Under the pieces are notes generated by a model. The model worked only from the letters and a program-made list of their open reading frames with translations, made no database searches and was not told the origin of the DNA. Both the position numbers and the translations under genes were made by a program. A DNA stretch of 64,000 nucleotides from Sphingomonas glacialis (GTDB taxonomy: Bacteria > Pseudomonadota > Alphaproteobacteria > Sphingomonadales > Sphingomonadaceae): NCBI RefSeq assembly GCF_014653575.1, contig NZ_BNAQ01000002.1, positions 62,001 to 126,000 on the forward strand, read 5' to 3'. This document shows, piece after piece, positions 34,286 to 42,936 of this stretch (positions are counted from its first letter, which is position 1; each line of letters begins with the position of its first letter).

Positions 34286-34639
34286 TTATACGGTGAAGCT
34301 TTCGCCGCACCCGCATGCACCCTTGGCGTTCGGATTGACGAACACGAAGCCTGCCGCAAAATCGTCCTCGACCCAATTCATCGTCGAGCCGATCAGATAC
34401 AGGATCGACCCGCCATCGACGAACAAAGTCCCGCCGGGCGTATCGATCCGCTCGTCGAACGGCTTGGCGTCGGTGACGTAATCGACCGAGTAGGCAAGCC
34501 CCGAACAGCCGCGCCGCGGCGTCGACAGCTTGACGCCGATCGCGTCCGCGGGCGCCTTGGCCATCAGCGCGGCGATCCGCGCCTCCGCCGTGGGCGTGAG
34601 GATCAGCGCAGCAGGGCGAACGCGGGTCATGGTGGTCAT
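34286..34639 (-). CDS. sufA: Iron-sulfur assembly scaffold/carrier SufA (HesB/IscA family)
   Basis: 117 residues from ATG 34637-34639, with the strong site GGAGGAAG nearby; the frame is open upstream only because it runs through a paired repeat. The three conserved cysteines are in RRGCSGLAY and KGACGCGES. SufA/ErpA proteins carry assembled Fe-S clusters from SufBCD to apo-proteins. It is separated from sufT by a paired hairpin repeat (34656-34759), the only large gap inside the suf operon. Confidence 0.9.
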   Translation of the reverse strand: MTTMTRVRPAALILTPTAEARIAALMAKAPADAIGVKLSTPRRGCSGLAYSVDYVTDAKPFDERIDTPGGTLFVDGGSILYLIGSTMNWVEDDFAAGFVFVNPNAKGACGCGESFTV

Positions 34640-34655
34640 CGGCTTCTTCCTCCAA

Positions 34656-34759
34656 AGCCCCTCCCCTTCAGGGGAGGGGTAGGGGGTGGGAGAAGCCTCG
34701 CAGAGACCTGCGCTTTGGGACTTCCTCACCCCAGCCCCTCCCCTGAAGGGAAGGGGCTT
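34656..34759. repeat. REPIN-like paired hairpin element (CCCCTCCCC type) inside the suf operon
   Basis: The left arm is AAGCCCCTCCCCTTCAGGGG followed by AGGGG and GGGGGTGGG; the right arm, 34727-34759, is its inverted copy with few changes. Each arm makes its own hairpin. It sits between sufT and sufA. As a strong structure it could weaken expression of sufA relative to the upstream suf genes or protect the upstream mRNA. A related element is at 61881. Confidence 0.85.
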
Positions 34760-34765
34760 AGTGCA

Positions 34766-35227
34766 TTACAGCATGCCCAGTTCGAGCTTGGCATCGTCGG
34801 ACATCTTGGCGGGATCCCATGCCGGGTCCCATACCAGATTGACCTCGGCCGAGCCGACCCCCGGCACCGCGCCGACGCGCAGTTCGACTTCCATCGGCAT
34901 CGATTCGGCGACCGGGCAATGCGGCGTGGTCAACGTCATCGTAACAACGGCGTGGCCGGCCTCGGTCACCTCGACGCCATAGATCAGTCCGAGATCGTAG
35001 ATATTGACCGGAATCTCCGGATCATAAATCTCCTTAAGCGCGTCGACGACCGCCTCGTACAGCGCTCCGCCCGGTTCGCCGGCGACATCGCCTGCGGGCT
35101 TCTGGCTAAGAAAACCCTCGAGATAGTCGCGCTTGCGCGTCCCTGCCTCGACCGCGACGTCCTCGACGCGCGCGCGCGGCGGCTGCTCGACGGCGCCGAC
35201 TTCCTGAATCTCGATCCGGTCGCTCAT
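34766..35227 (-). CDS. sufT: SufT-like MIP18 (DUF59) family Fe-S assembly protein
   Basis: 153 residues. The MIP18/DUF59 core is ALKEIYDPEIPVNIYDLGLIYGV, then TLTTPHCPVAESMP with the conserved Cys, and VNLVWDPAWDPAKMS. In suf operons this protein is SufT, thought to help mature Fe-S proteins, particularly under high demand. The variable N-terminus is longer than in PaaD. Its ATG overlaps the sufS stop (ATGA). Confidence 0.9.
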   Translation of the reverse strand: MSDRIEIQEVGAVEQPPRARVEDVAVEAGTRKRDYLEGFLSQKPAGDVAGEPGGALYEAVVDALKEIYDPEIPVNIYDLGLIYGVEVTEAGHAVVTMTLTTPHCPVAESMPMEVELRVGAVPGVGSAEVNLVWDPAWDPAKMSDDAKLELGML

Positions 35228-36438
35228 CCGAAAATCCTCGTTACTCTTTCAATTCCGCGCACCAGCGCTTCGACGTCGGCGGCGCTATTATACACCCCGA
35301 AGCTCGCGCGCGCCGTCGCATCGACGCCGAGCGTCTCCATCAGCGGCTGCGCGCAATGATGGCCCGCGCGCACCGCCACCTTGGCTTCGTCCAAGATGGT
35401 GCCGATGTCATGCGGATGCACCCCCGCGATGCTGAAGCTGACGATTCCCGCGGAATCCTCGGGGCCGAACAAGGTCAGCGAGTTGAACTGCGACAGCGCG
35501 TCGCGTGTCAGTTTCACCAGCGCGGTCTCGTGCGCATGGATGCGCTCAAGCCCGATCCGCGTCACATAGTCGATCCCGGCGGCGAGCCCGAGCACGCCGA
35601 CAATATGTGGCGTCCCCGCCTCGAAGCGGCCCGGCGGCGGCGCGTAGGTCGTACCCGCAAAGCTGACCTTGTCGATCATCGCGCCACCGCCCTGATACGG
35701 CGGCATCGCCTCGAGCAATGCTGGCTTTGCCCACAACACGCCGATTCCGGTCGGGCCGTAGAGCTTGTGGCCCGAAAAGACGTAGAAGTCGCAATCGAGC
35801 GCGGCCACATCGACCGTCATCCGCGGGACCGACTGGCAGCCGTCGAGCAGGATCTTCGCCCCGACCGAATGCGCGATGTCCGCCGCCCGGCGGCCGTCGA
35901 GCACCGATCCGAGCACGTTCGAGACATGCCCCAACGCGACGAGCTTGTGCTGCGGCGTGATCATCGCGGCCATCGCGTCGAGGTCGATGCGGTGGTCGGC
36001 GGTGAGCGGGAGCACGTCGATCTGCGCACCGATCCGCTCGGCGACCATCTGCCACGGCACGATGTTGCTGTGATGCTCGAGCTGCGAAAGCAGTATGCGA
36101 TCGCCGGCCTTGAGCTGCGTTCCCGCCCAGCAGTGCGCGACGAGGTTGATCCCCTCGGTCGCGCCGCGGACGAAGACGATCTCGTTTTCGGAACCGGCGT
36201 TGAGGAACTTGGCCACCTTGCGACGCGCCGCCTCATAGGCGAGCGTCATGTCGGCCGAGCGCTGATACACGCCGCGGTGCACCGTGGCGTAATCGGTGTC
36301 ATAGGCGCGCGTGATCGCGTCGATAACCTCTTGCGGCTTCTGCGCAGTGGCGGCGGTGTCGAGATACGCCCAGCCGGCCGGGATCGCCGGGAAATCGGCG
36401 ACATGGTCTAGCGGGCGGGTCTGGGTCAGCACGCTCAT
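35224..36438 (-). CDS. sufS: Cysteine desulfurase SufS
   Basis: 404 residues from ATG 36436-36438, with GGAGGGGAGG just before it. A group II cysteine desulfurase: HRGVYQRSADMT at 54-64, LSQLEHHSNIVPW around 118-129, PLP lysine K225 in FSGHKLYGPTG, and a catalytic Cys near 363 in RAGHHCAQPLM. It takes sulfur from cysteine for SufBCD. The long open frame to 36666 is antisense shadow. A small hairpin (CTCCCTGGAAGGGAG) lies in the 37-base gap upstream. Overlaps sufT by four bases. Confidence 0.94.
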   Translation of the reverse strand: MSVLTQTRPLDHVADFPAIPAGWAYLDTAATAQKPQEVIDAITRAYDTDYATVHRGVYQRSADMTLAYEAARRKVAKFLNAGSENEIVFVRGATEGINLVAHCWAGTQLKAGDRILLSQLEHHSNIVPWQMVAERIGAQIDVLPLTADHRIDLDAMAAMITPQHKLVALGHVSNVLGSVLDGRRAADIAHSVGAKILLDGCQSVPRMTVDVAALDCDFYVFSGHKLYGPTGIGVLWAKPALLEAMPPYQGGGAMIDKVSFAGTTYAPPPGRFEAGTPHIVGVLGLAAGIDYVTRIGLERIHAHETALVKLTRDALSQFNSLTLFGPEDSAGIVSFSIAGVHPHDIGTILDEAKVAVRAGHHCAQPLMETLGVDATARASFGVYNSAADVEALVRGIERVTRIFG

Positions 36439-36475
36439 TGCCTCCCCTCCCTGGAAGGGAGTCTGTTGCGCGCGC

Positions 36476-37225
36476 TCACAGCATCCGCTCCAACGCCGCC
36501 TGCGCCACCGCCTCGACGCGCTCGCGTTCGGCAACGTCCGCGATCCCCTCGAACACCGACCCGATGAACGCCCGCAGCAATATCGCCTTGGCCTGCGGCG
36601 GCGCGATCCCGCGCGACGCAAGATAGAAGAGTGCATTCGCATCGAGCTCGCCGACCGTCGCGCCATGCGCGCACTTCACGTCGTCGGCGAAAATCTCGAG
36701 CTCGGGCTTGGCGTTCGCGGTCGCGGTGCGGCTGAGCAGCATCGCCTTGACCGATTGCGACGCATCGGTCTTCTGCGCATTCCGCGCGACCGCGACCTTG
36801 CCGAGATACGACCCCGTCGCGCGTCCGCCGAGCACCGATCGCACCACTTGGTTCGAGGTGGCATTGGGCTCGATATGGTTGAGCACGGTGACGATCTCGA
36901 GCGTCTGGTCGCCGCCGCCGAGCATCGCCGCGCCAAGCTCGAAGTGCGCGCCTTCGTGGCACGTCACGTCGATCGTCACGCGGCCGAGCTGCCCGCCGAC
37001 GTTGAGCACGTGGAAGGTCGCGGTCGCACCTTCGCGCAGGATGACCTGGAAATCGCGGATCGCGACGGCGTCGATCGCTGCATCCTGCACGATCACGCGG
37101 GCGATGGACTGGCCGGCGAGGACCTCGATCACTTCGGCCGCAGGCACTGGCCACACCGAGGCGACGGCTTCGAGATCGGAATACCGCCAGGATTCATCGC
37201 GGCGGGTGGGAAGAGCCAGCGTCAT
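36476..37225 (-). CDS. sufD: SufD, Fe-S cluster assembly scaffold subunit
   Basis: 249 residues from ATG 37223-37225, which overlaps the preceding small gene's stop (ATGA). The SufBD core is shown by the N-terminal RRDESWRYSDLEAV, then HVLNVGGQLGRVTIDV, TVLNHIEPNATSNQVVRSVLGG and the Sul-binding SYLGKVAVARNAQKTDASQSVKAMLLS, ending LFYLASRGIAPPQAKAILLRAFI. It is short compared with the ~420 residues of E. coli SufD, the usual size in sphingomonads. The protein forms the SufBC2D scaffold. Confidence 0.92.
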   Translation of the reverse strand: MTLALPTRRDESWRYSDLEAVASVWPVPAAEVIEVLAGQSIARVIVQDAAIDAVAIRDFQVILREGATATFHVLNVGGQLGRVTIDVTCHEGAHFELGAAMLGGGDQTLEIVTVLNHIEPNATSNQVVRSVLGGRATGSYLGKVAVARNAQKTDASQSVKAMLLSRTATANAKPELEIFADDVKCAHGATVGELDANALFYLASRGIAPPQAKAILLRAFIGSVFEGIADVAERERVEAVAQAALERML

Positions 37226-37592
37226 TGCACCGCTCCCGCCCGACGATCGGCCAACTCGCCGATCAGTTGATGGCGTTGGTCGCGCACGCACGTAGCCATC
37301 TCCCCATTGATTGCTTCGATGAGCCGCTGGCGCGTCGCCGCATCCACGCCCTTGGCGCGTGTCGCGGTATAGCGCGGCATCGCCGGAATCGCGCAGACGC
37401 GCATCGCCTCGCAAGCAACCCCATCGATCTCCGGGTCGCCGGTCGATCGGGTCACCGCGCAGACATATTTGCCCTTCTTCATCCGGACCGACGCGCGCCA
37501 ATCCTGCAGCTTGCGGGCGATCACGACGATATCGGGGTCGGCGGCTGGTGGCGGCGACGGGGCGACACTTTGGAGCAGGGCCAAGGCGAAGA

Positions 37593-37596
<4 letters not shown>
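37222..37596 (-). CDS. Small unknown exported protein inside the suf operon
   Basis: 124 residues. The N-terminus MIFALALLQSVAPSPPPAAD looks like a short signal peptide. The mature part has four cysteines (YVCAVTRSTGD, VACEAMRVCAI, MATCVRDQR), which could form disulfides or bind metal. Both ends overlap neighbours by four bases (sufC and sufD), so translation is tightly coupled. No family recognised. If exported, its place in an operon for cytoplasmic Fe-S assembly is puzzling; it may be a conserved sphingomonad passenger. Confidence 0.7.
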
Positions 37597-38335
<739 letters not shown>

Positions 38336-38336
<1 letters not shown>

Positions 38337-38635
38337 TAGCGTGGATACTTCTCTTCATTTCTGAGCGCGAGGCGCGTCTTGCTGGCCTCGACAACACCAA
38401 AGATTCGGCCCGGCAGTTCATATTCAAGTTCGAGCCAGCATTGGTCGCCGGTGGAGTAGAATAGGACAGTTCCAGTGGAGCCGGCCGCAATCTCGCAATG
38501 ATGGCCGTTGCCGTCGGGCTCTGACCTTGCGTGTTCTAGAACCGCTACATCATCGTAACAGCGGACGAGCGTGCCATCCGCGTCAGCAAATGTGCCGTCC
38601 TGAGACCACTCCTGCTGAACGTCGGCGAGTCTCAC
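38336..38635 (-). CDS. Small unknown protein between sufB and sufC, DUF4926-like
   Basis: 99 residues starting from a GTG (38633-38635) that overlaps the sufB stop (GTGA); its stop overlaps the sufC start by one base. The segment [18 protein letters not shown] and the pattern (D)DVAVLEHAR...GTV...ELE..LPG resemble DUF4926, a small beta-rich family sometimes linked to toxin immunity. Match by eye only. The two flanking genes are normally adjacent, so this is an insertion into the suf operon that has kept translational coupling. Confidence 0.65.
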
Positions 38636-40158
38636 CCCACCGATCCCTCAAGGCTGATCCCCAGCAACTTCTGCGCCTCGACCGCAAACTCCATCGGCAG
38701 CTGCTGCAGCACTTCCTTGGCGAAGCCGTTGACGATCAGCGCCACCGCCGCCTCGGAATCGAGCCCGCGCTGCATCGCGTAGAACATCTGGTCGTCGCTG
38801 ATCTTCGAGGTGGTTGCCTCATGCTCGATCTGCGCCGACGGGTTGCGCACCTCGATATACGGCACGGTATGCGCCCCGCACTGGTCGCCGAGCAGCAGCG
38901 AGTCGCACTGCGTGAAGTTGCGCACGCCCTCCGCGGTCGGCGCGACGCGCACCAGCCCGCGATAGGTATTGTCCGAACGCCCGGCGGAAATCCCCTTCGA
39001 CACGATCGTCGAGCGCGAGCCCTTGCCGAGATGGATCATCTTGGTGCCCGTATCAGCCTGCTGGCGATTGTTGGTCACCGCGACCGAATAGAATTCGCCG
39101 ACGCTGTTCTCGCCAGCCAGCACGCACGACGGGTACTTCCAGGTGATCGCGCTGCCGGTCTCGACCTGCGTCCACGACACCTTCGAATTCTTGCCCTGAC
39201 ACAGCGCGCGCTTGGTGACGAAATTGTAGATCCCGCCCTTGCCGTTCTCGTCGCCGGGATACCAGTTCTGCACGGTCGAGTATTTGATCTCGGCATCGTC
39301 CAACGCGACAAGCTCGACCACCGCCGCATGCAGCTGGTTCTCGTCGCGCATCGGCGCGGTGCAGCCCTCGAGATACGAGACGTACGACCCCTTGTCGGCG
39401 ACGATCAGTGTGCGTTCGAACTGGCCGGTATTCTCGGCATTGATGCGGAAATAGGTCGACAGCTCCATCGGGCAGCGCACGCCCTCGGGTATGTAGACGA
39501 AGGTCCCGTCGCTAAAGACCGCGCAGTTGAGCGTCGCGAAATAATTGTCGTGCTGCGGCACGACCTTGCCGAGCCACTTGCGGACCAGCTCGGGATATTC
39601 CTTGATCGCCTCGGAGATCGACCGGAAGATCACGCCCGCGGCCTCGAGCTCTTTGCGGAAGGTGGTCGCGACCGAGACGCTGTCGAACACCGCGTCGACC
39701 GCGACGCGGCGCTTCGGCTGGCCCTCGGCATCAAGTTCCTCGACGCCGGCGAGCATCTTCTGCTCCTCGATCGGGATACCGAGCTTCTCATAGACGCGCA
39801 GGATCTCGGGATCGACCTCGTCGAGCGAGCCGAGCTTGGGCTTCACCTTGGGCTCGGCGTAATAATAGGCGTCCTGATAGTCGATCGGGTCCATCTGGAG
39901 CTTGGCCCAGTCGGGCGCCTCCATCGTCTGCCACAGGCGGAACGCCTTGAGGCGCCAGTCGAGCATCCACGCGGGCTCGCCCTTCTTGGCGGAGATGAAG
40001 CGGACAGTGTCCTCGCTCAGGCCCTTGGGCGCGAAGTCCTGCTCGATGTCCGAATGGAAGCCCCATTCGTAGGTCTTGCTGACGGCTTCATAAGCTTCGG
40101 CGTTCTTGGTAGCCATTACATCATCCCTGCCGTCACGCGGCTCGTTAAAATCAGTCAT
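38632..40158 (-). CDS. sufB: SufB, Fe-S cluster assembly scaffold
   Basis: 508 residues from ATG 40156-40158 ([10 protein letters not shown]...), inside the stop of sufR (ATGA). Typical Suf[56 protein letters not shown], and [24 protein letters not shown] text; [21 protein letters not shown] with the conserved Cys, and [16 protein letters not shown]. It carries the nascent cluster and the sulfur acceptor residues. An internal ATG ([10 protein letters not shown]) is an alternative start. Confidence 0.95.
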   Translation of the reverse strand: MTDFNEPRDGRDDVMATKNAEAYEAVSKTYEWGFHSDIEQDFAPKGLSEDTVRFISAKKGEPAWMLDWRLKAFRLWQTMEAPDWAKLQMDPIDYQDAYYYAEPKVKPKLGSLDEVDPEILRVYEKLGIPIEEQKMLAGVEELDAEGQPKRRVAVDAVFDSVSVATTFRKELEAAGVIFRSISEAIKEYPELVRKWLGKVVPQHDNYFATLNCAVFSDGTFVYIPEGVRCPMELSTYFRINAENTGQFERTLIVADKGSYVSYLEGCTAPMRDENQLHAAVVELVALDDAEIKYSTVQNWYPGDENGKGGIYNFVTKRALCQGKNSKVSWTQVETGSAITWKYPSCVLAGENSVGEFYSVAVTNNRQQADTGTKMIHLGKGSRSTIVSKGISAGRSDNTYRGLVRVAPTAEGVRNFTQCDSLLLGDQCGAHTVPYIEVRNPSAQIEHEATTSKISDDQMFYAMQRGLDSEAAVALIVNGFAKEVLQQLPMEFAVEAQKLLGISLEGSVG

Positions 40159-40568
40159 GCCGGGATCCTCGACAGGCTCGCGAGCGAAACCCCGTCGAGC
40201 GCACCGCGAACCGCGCCGTTGACGACGCCCCAATGCGGTTTGACCCGGCAATCGCCCTCGAGCGCGCAATCGTGCCGCGCCTCGTCGACACAGGTGGTGA
40301 GCGCGATCGGTCCCTCGATCGCCTCGATGATATCGGCCAGGCTGATCGCCGCCGCCGGACGCGACAGCCGAAAACCACCGCCGGTGCCGCGCGCGCTCTC
40401 GATCAGCCCGCCCGCCGACAGCCGGCTGACGAGCTTTTGCACCGTCGGCAGCGGCAGTCCGGTCTCCACGGCAAGCATCGTCGCATTGAGCCGGCCCACG
40501 CTACCGCAATGCCGCGCGGCGGCGGACATCATCACGACGGCATAGTCGGCAAGGCTGGAAAGACGCAT
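40155..40568 (-). CDS. sufR: Rrf2-family Fe-S regulator of the suf operon
   Basis: 137 residues from ATG 40566-40568 ([12 protein letters not shown]). Rrf2/IscR fold: [38 protein letters not shown]. Cysteines C93, C101 and C107 (C-x7-C-x5-C) in the usual ligand region would hold a [2Fe-2S] cluster. It is the first gene of the operon and should repress or adjust suf expression according to Fe-S supply, binding its own promoter, where a TTGC-N7-GCAA dyad lies (40588-40602). Confidence 0.85.
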   Translation of the reverse strand: MRLSSLADYAVVMMSAAARHCGSVGRLNATMLAVETGLPLPTVQKLVSRLSAGGLIESARGTGGGFRLSRPAAAISLADIIEAIEGPIALTTCVDEARHDCALEGDCRVKPHWGVVNGAVRGALDGVSLASLSRIPA

Positions 40569-40587
40569 CGGGTCCAATCGGATGGAA

Positions 40588-40602
40588 TTGCTCCGATTGC
40601 AA
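40588..40602 (-). promoter_or_regulatory. Candidate SufR operator
   Basis: TTGC-TCCGATT-GCAA, a 4-7-4 palindrome 20 bases before the sufR start. Its location fits autoregulation by the Rrf2 protein. No clear -10 box was assigned. Confidence 0.4.
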
Positions 40603-40661
40603 ATGGGCGCACGCACGAGTCGGGTCAACCCCTGCGCCTGCCCTCCCCTGGAAAAGACGCG

Positions 40662-41531
40662 CTAGGTTCCGCTCACCAGGGGGCTGACGACACCGTCGAG
40701 CGCGGTGCGCTGCGCGATCGTCAATCGTGGGAGGACACCCGGATCGGCGCGGATCTGCCCGGGGGTCAGGCCGGTGAACTGCTTGATCTCGCGGATCATG
40801 TGCGACTGGTCGTAGAAACCGCGGTCGACCGCGTCGCCAATCGTCTCGGCATCGGCCGCCATCGCAACAGCGGCCCGCAAGGCACGGTACTTACGCGCGA
40901 GCAATTTGGGCGGCGCGCCGTACAGCGCGTTGCACTTGCGCTCGACCTGCCGCCGCGACAGACCGGTGGTGGCAAGCAGGTCCTCCATTTCGGGCGAGGG
41001 GCTTGCCGCCAGCCAGGCATCGACCTCACGCACGAACCCGATCGCGCCGAGCGTACAGTGGCCATCGGCACTGCGGATCAAGTCGCGGACCAATTCCTCG
41101 CCCACCGCGGCGCGCGCGGCGATGCCCTCGGTCTTGCGCAGCGCGGCGGTCGCGACCTGCAACCGCCCGAGGCCGAACAGTTTGCCCGCATCGACGACGC
41201 GGTTGACCATGGTCGAGGCATCCGCGCCGATCATCGCCGCCCAGCCGACCGCGGTCACGCCCATCCCGAAGAGCGCGATCGGTCCCTCGGCATGGACATG
41301 GACCGCGCCGCTGGTCGGGCCGATCACATGGATGTCGCTCGAGTCCTGCTCGGTCCCGTCGGCAAAGCGATAGCGGGCGCCGCCGGCCGACAGGCGAAAG
41401 CGAATCTGCGCGTTGTCGGCGCGCTCGACATCATCGAACACGGCGACGGCGGCGGAAAAATCATAAAATAGCGTTACATAGTCGGCCAGATCCGCTGCCG
41501 GAACGGCATAGTCTAGCCGAACGTTCTCCAC
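40662..41531 (-). CDS. AraC-family transcriptional regulator
   Basis: About 289 residues from the GTG at 41529-41531 (MENVRLDYAV), preferred because AGAGGGG lies upstream; the frame is open to 41729. The N-terminal half is an effector/dimer domain resembling those of DUF6597-type AraC proteins (VPAADLADYVTLFYDFSA). The C-terminal HTH_18 has VREVDAWLA, LLATTGLSRRQVERKCNALYG, and the second helix-turn-helix GFYDQSHMIREIKQFTGLTPGQI. Target genes are not evident. A terminator hairpin lies 62 bases upstream of its start on the same strand. Confidence 0.9.
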   Translation of the reverse strand: MENVRLDYAVPAADLADYVTLFYDFSAAVAVFDDVERADNAQIRFRLSAGGARYRFADGTEQDSSDIHVIGPTSGAVHVHAEGPIALFGMGVTAVGWAAMIGADASTMVNRVVDAGKLFGLGRLQVATAALRKTEGIAARAAVGEELVRDLIRSADGHCTLGAIGFVREVDAWLAASPSPEMEDLLATTGLSRRQVERKCNALYGAPPKLLARKYRALRAAVAMAADAETIGDAVDRGFYDQSHMIREIKQFTGLTPGQIRADPGVLPRLTIAQRTALDGVVSPLVSGT

Positions 41532-41582
41532 GATTGCGGACCCCTCTGTTCTTGGGAACAGAGCGTATCGCGTTCGTCGAAC

Positions 41583-41660
41583 AAAGAAAAGTGGGCCGGT
41601 CAGCAAACTGACCGGCCCAAGGGAGGAAGCTCCAATTTGGGGCTTCCCGGGTCGCACTTT
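41583..41660 (-). ncRNA. Candidate small RNA upstream of the AraC gene
   Basis: On the minus strand a 10-bp hairpin with three-base loop (41625-41647, GGAAGCCCCA...TGGAGCTTCC with one G-T pair) is followed after six bases by an intrinsic terminator (41593-41618) and a T-rich tail. Between them is CCTCCC, an anti-Shine-Dalgarno-like sequence. A -10-like TATGAG lies at 41661-41666, so a transcript of roughly 70 bases is possible. No long ORF on this strand uses the terminator. Alternatively it is an attenuator leader for araC. Confidence 0.35.
41593..41618 (-). terminator. Strong intrinsic terminator (minus strand)
   Basis: Stem GGGCCGGTCAG (41593-41603) pairs with 41608-41618 over a four-base loop. 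On the minus strand it is followed by ACTTTTCTTTGTT, a clear T-tract; on the plus strand there is none. It is before, not after, the AraC gene on its strand, so it ends a transcript that starts at about 41650-41790, the small-RNA candidate. Confidence 0.75.
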
Positions 41661-41791
41661 CTCATACCGTGATTCGCCGTCGTCAGTATTGGACAGAGTC
41701 GCCGGACTTCCCGTCAAACGGCGTGACACAGAGGTCTGCCCGAGCGCGGGAGCGCTTTGACGCAGCCGCCCTGCGCTGTCATCACTCCGCC

Positions 41792-42838
41792 ATGCTGTTC
41801 CCCCTGCTCCGCCCCGCTCTCTTCGCGCTCGATGCCGAACGCGCGCACGAGATGACGCTCAAGCTTCTTGCGACGGTGAGCCGCACCGGCGTCGCGCGGA
41901 GCGAAGGGCCGGCCTGCCTGCGCACCAACGTCGCCGGGCTCGATTTCGCCAACCCGCTCGGGCTCGCCGCCGGCGTCGACAAGAATGGCAGCGCGATCGA
42001 CGGGTTCTTCGCGCTGGGCTTCGGCAGCGTCGAGATCGGGACGCTGACCCCGCTGCCGCAAGCGGGCAACCCCAAGCCGCGGTTGTTCCGGCTGGTCGAG
42101 GACGCAGCGGTGATCAACCGGATGGGCTTCAACAATGGCGGGATCGCCGCGGCACTGCCGCGTGCGGTCGCGGCGAAGCGGCGCGGCGTGCTCGGCATCA
42201 ACGTCGGCGCGAACAAGGACGCACCTGACCGCGTCGCCGATTATGCGCACGGCGTCGCCGCTGCCGCGCGCGTCGCCGATTATGTCACGGTCAATATCAG
42301 CTCGCCCAACACGCCGGGCCTGCGCGACTTGCAGCACGGCAACGAACTGCTCGACGTGCTCGCCGCCGCCGACGAGGCGCGCCGCGCACCGGTCGAGCGG
42401 CCGCGGCTGTTCCTCAAGGTCGCACCCGATCTCGACCCGTCGGCAATCGACTTCATCGCGCGCGCCGCGGCGGCGCACCATGTCGATGCGCTGATCGTCA
42501 GCAACACGACGATCTCGCGCCCCGCGCTGCGATCGGCGCATGCCGGCGAAACCGGCGGCCTGTCGGGCGCGCCGCTGGCAAGCCTCGCCCGCCAGCGGCT
42601 CGCCAATTTCCGCAGCGCGACCGGCGGGACGATGCCGCTCGTCTCGGCCGGCGGGATCGACAGCGCCGACGAAGCCTATGCGCGGATCTGCGCGGGTGCG
42701 AGCCTCGTCCAGCTGTACTCGGCATTGGTTTTCCACGGTCCAGGGCTCGCGCACCGGATTCTCCGCGGGCTCGCAAAAAACCTTGCGCGCGACGGTTTTG
42801 CCAGCGTTGCCGAGGCGGTCGGCACGCGAGCCGCCTGA
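41792..42838 (+). CDS. pyrD: Dihydroorotate dehydrogenase (quinone), class 2
   Basis: 348 residues from ATG 41792 (MLFPLLRPALFALDAERAHE). Class 2 features: an N-terminal amphipathic helix for membrane quinone contact, PLGLAAGVDKNGSAIDGF, VEIGTLTPLPQAGNPKPRLFRL, INRMGFNNGG, and the catalytic Ser segment NISSPNTPGLRDLQ. FMN phosphate binding is by LVSAGGIDSADEAY and LVQLYSALVF. It oxidises dihydroorotate in pyrimidine synthesis at the inner membrane. The terminator and small-RNA candidate lie upstream on the opposite strand. Confidence 0.95.
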   Translation: MLFPLLRPALFALDAERAHEMTLKLLATVSRTGVARSEGPACLRTNVAGLDFANPLGLAAGVDKNGSAIDGFFALGFGSVEIGTLTPLPQAGNPKPRLFRLVEDAAVINRMGFNNGGIAAALPRAVAAKRRGVLGINVGANKDAPDRVADYAHGVAAAARVADYVTVNISSPNTPGLRDLQHGNELLDVLAAADEARRAPVERPRLFLKVAPDLDPSAIDFIARAAAAHHVDALIVSNTTISRPALRSAHAGETGGLSGAPLASLARQRLANFRSATGGTMPLVSAGGIDSADEAYARICAGASLVQLYSALVFHGPGLAHRILRGLAKNLARDGFASVAEAVGTRAA

Positions 42839-42936
42839 GCCTCCGCGCCGGCCAAGGACGCGGAGAGGATATGAGAAGCGCAAGCTTGGCTCGATCGCGT
42901 TCTTGCCTGCACGGTACAGCGCGCTAGGGTCGCGTC

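Noticed and set aside
34640..34729. N-terminal extension of SufA (30 codons)
   Set aside because: The extension is encoded by the paired repeat and the real start has GGAGGAAG in front.
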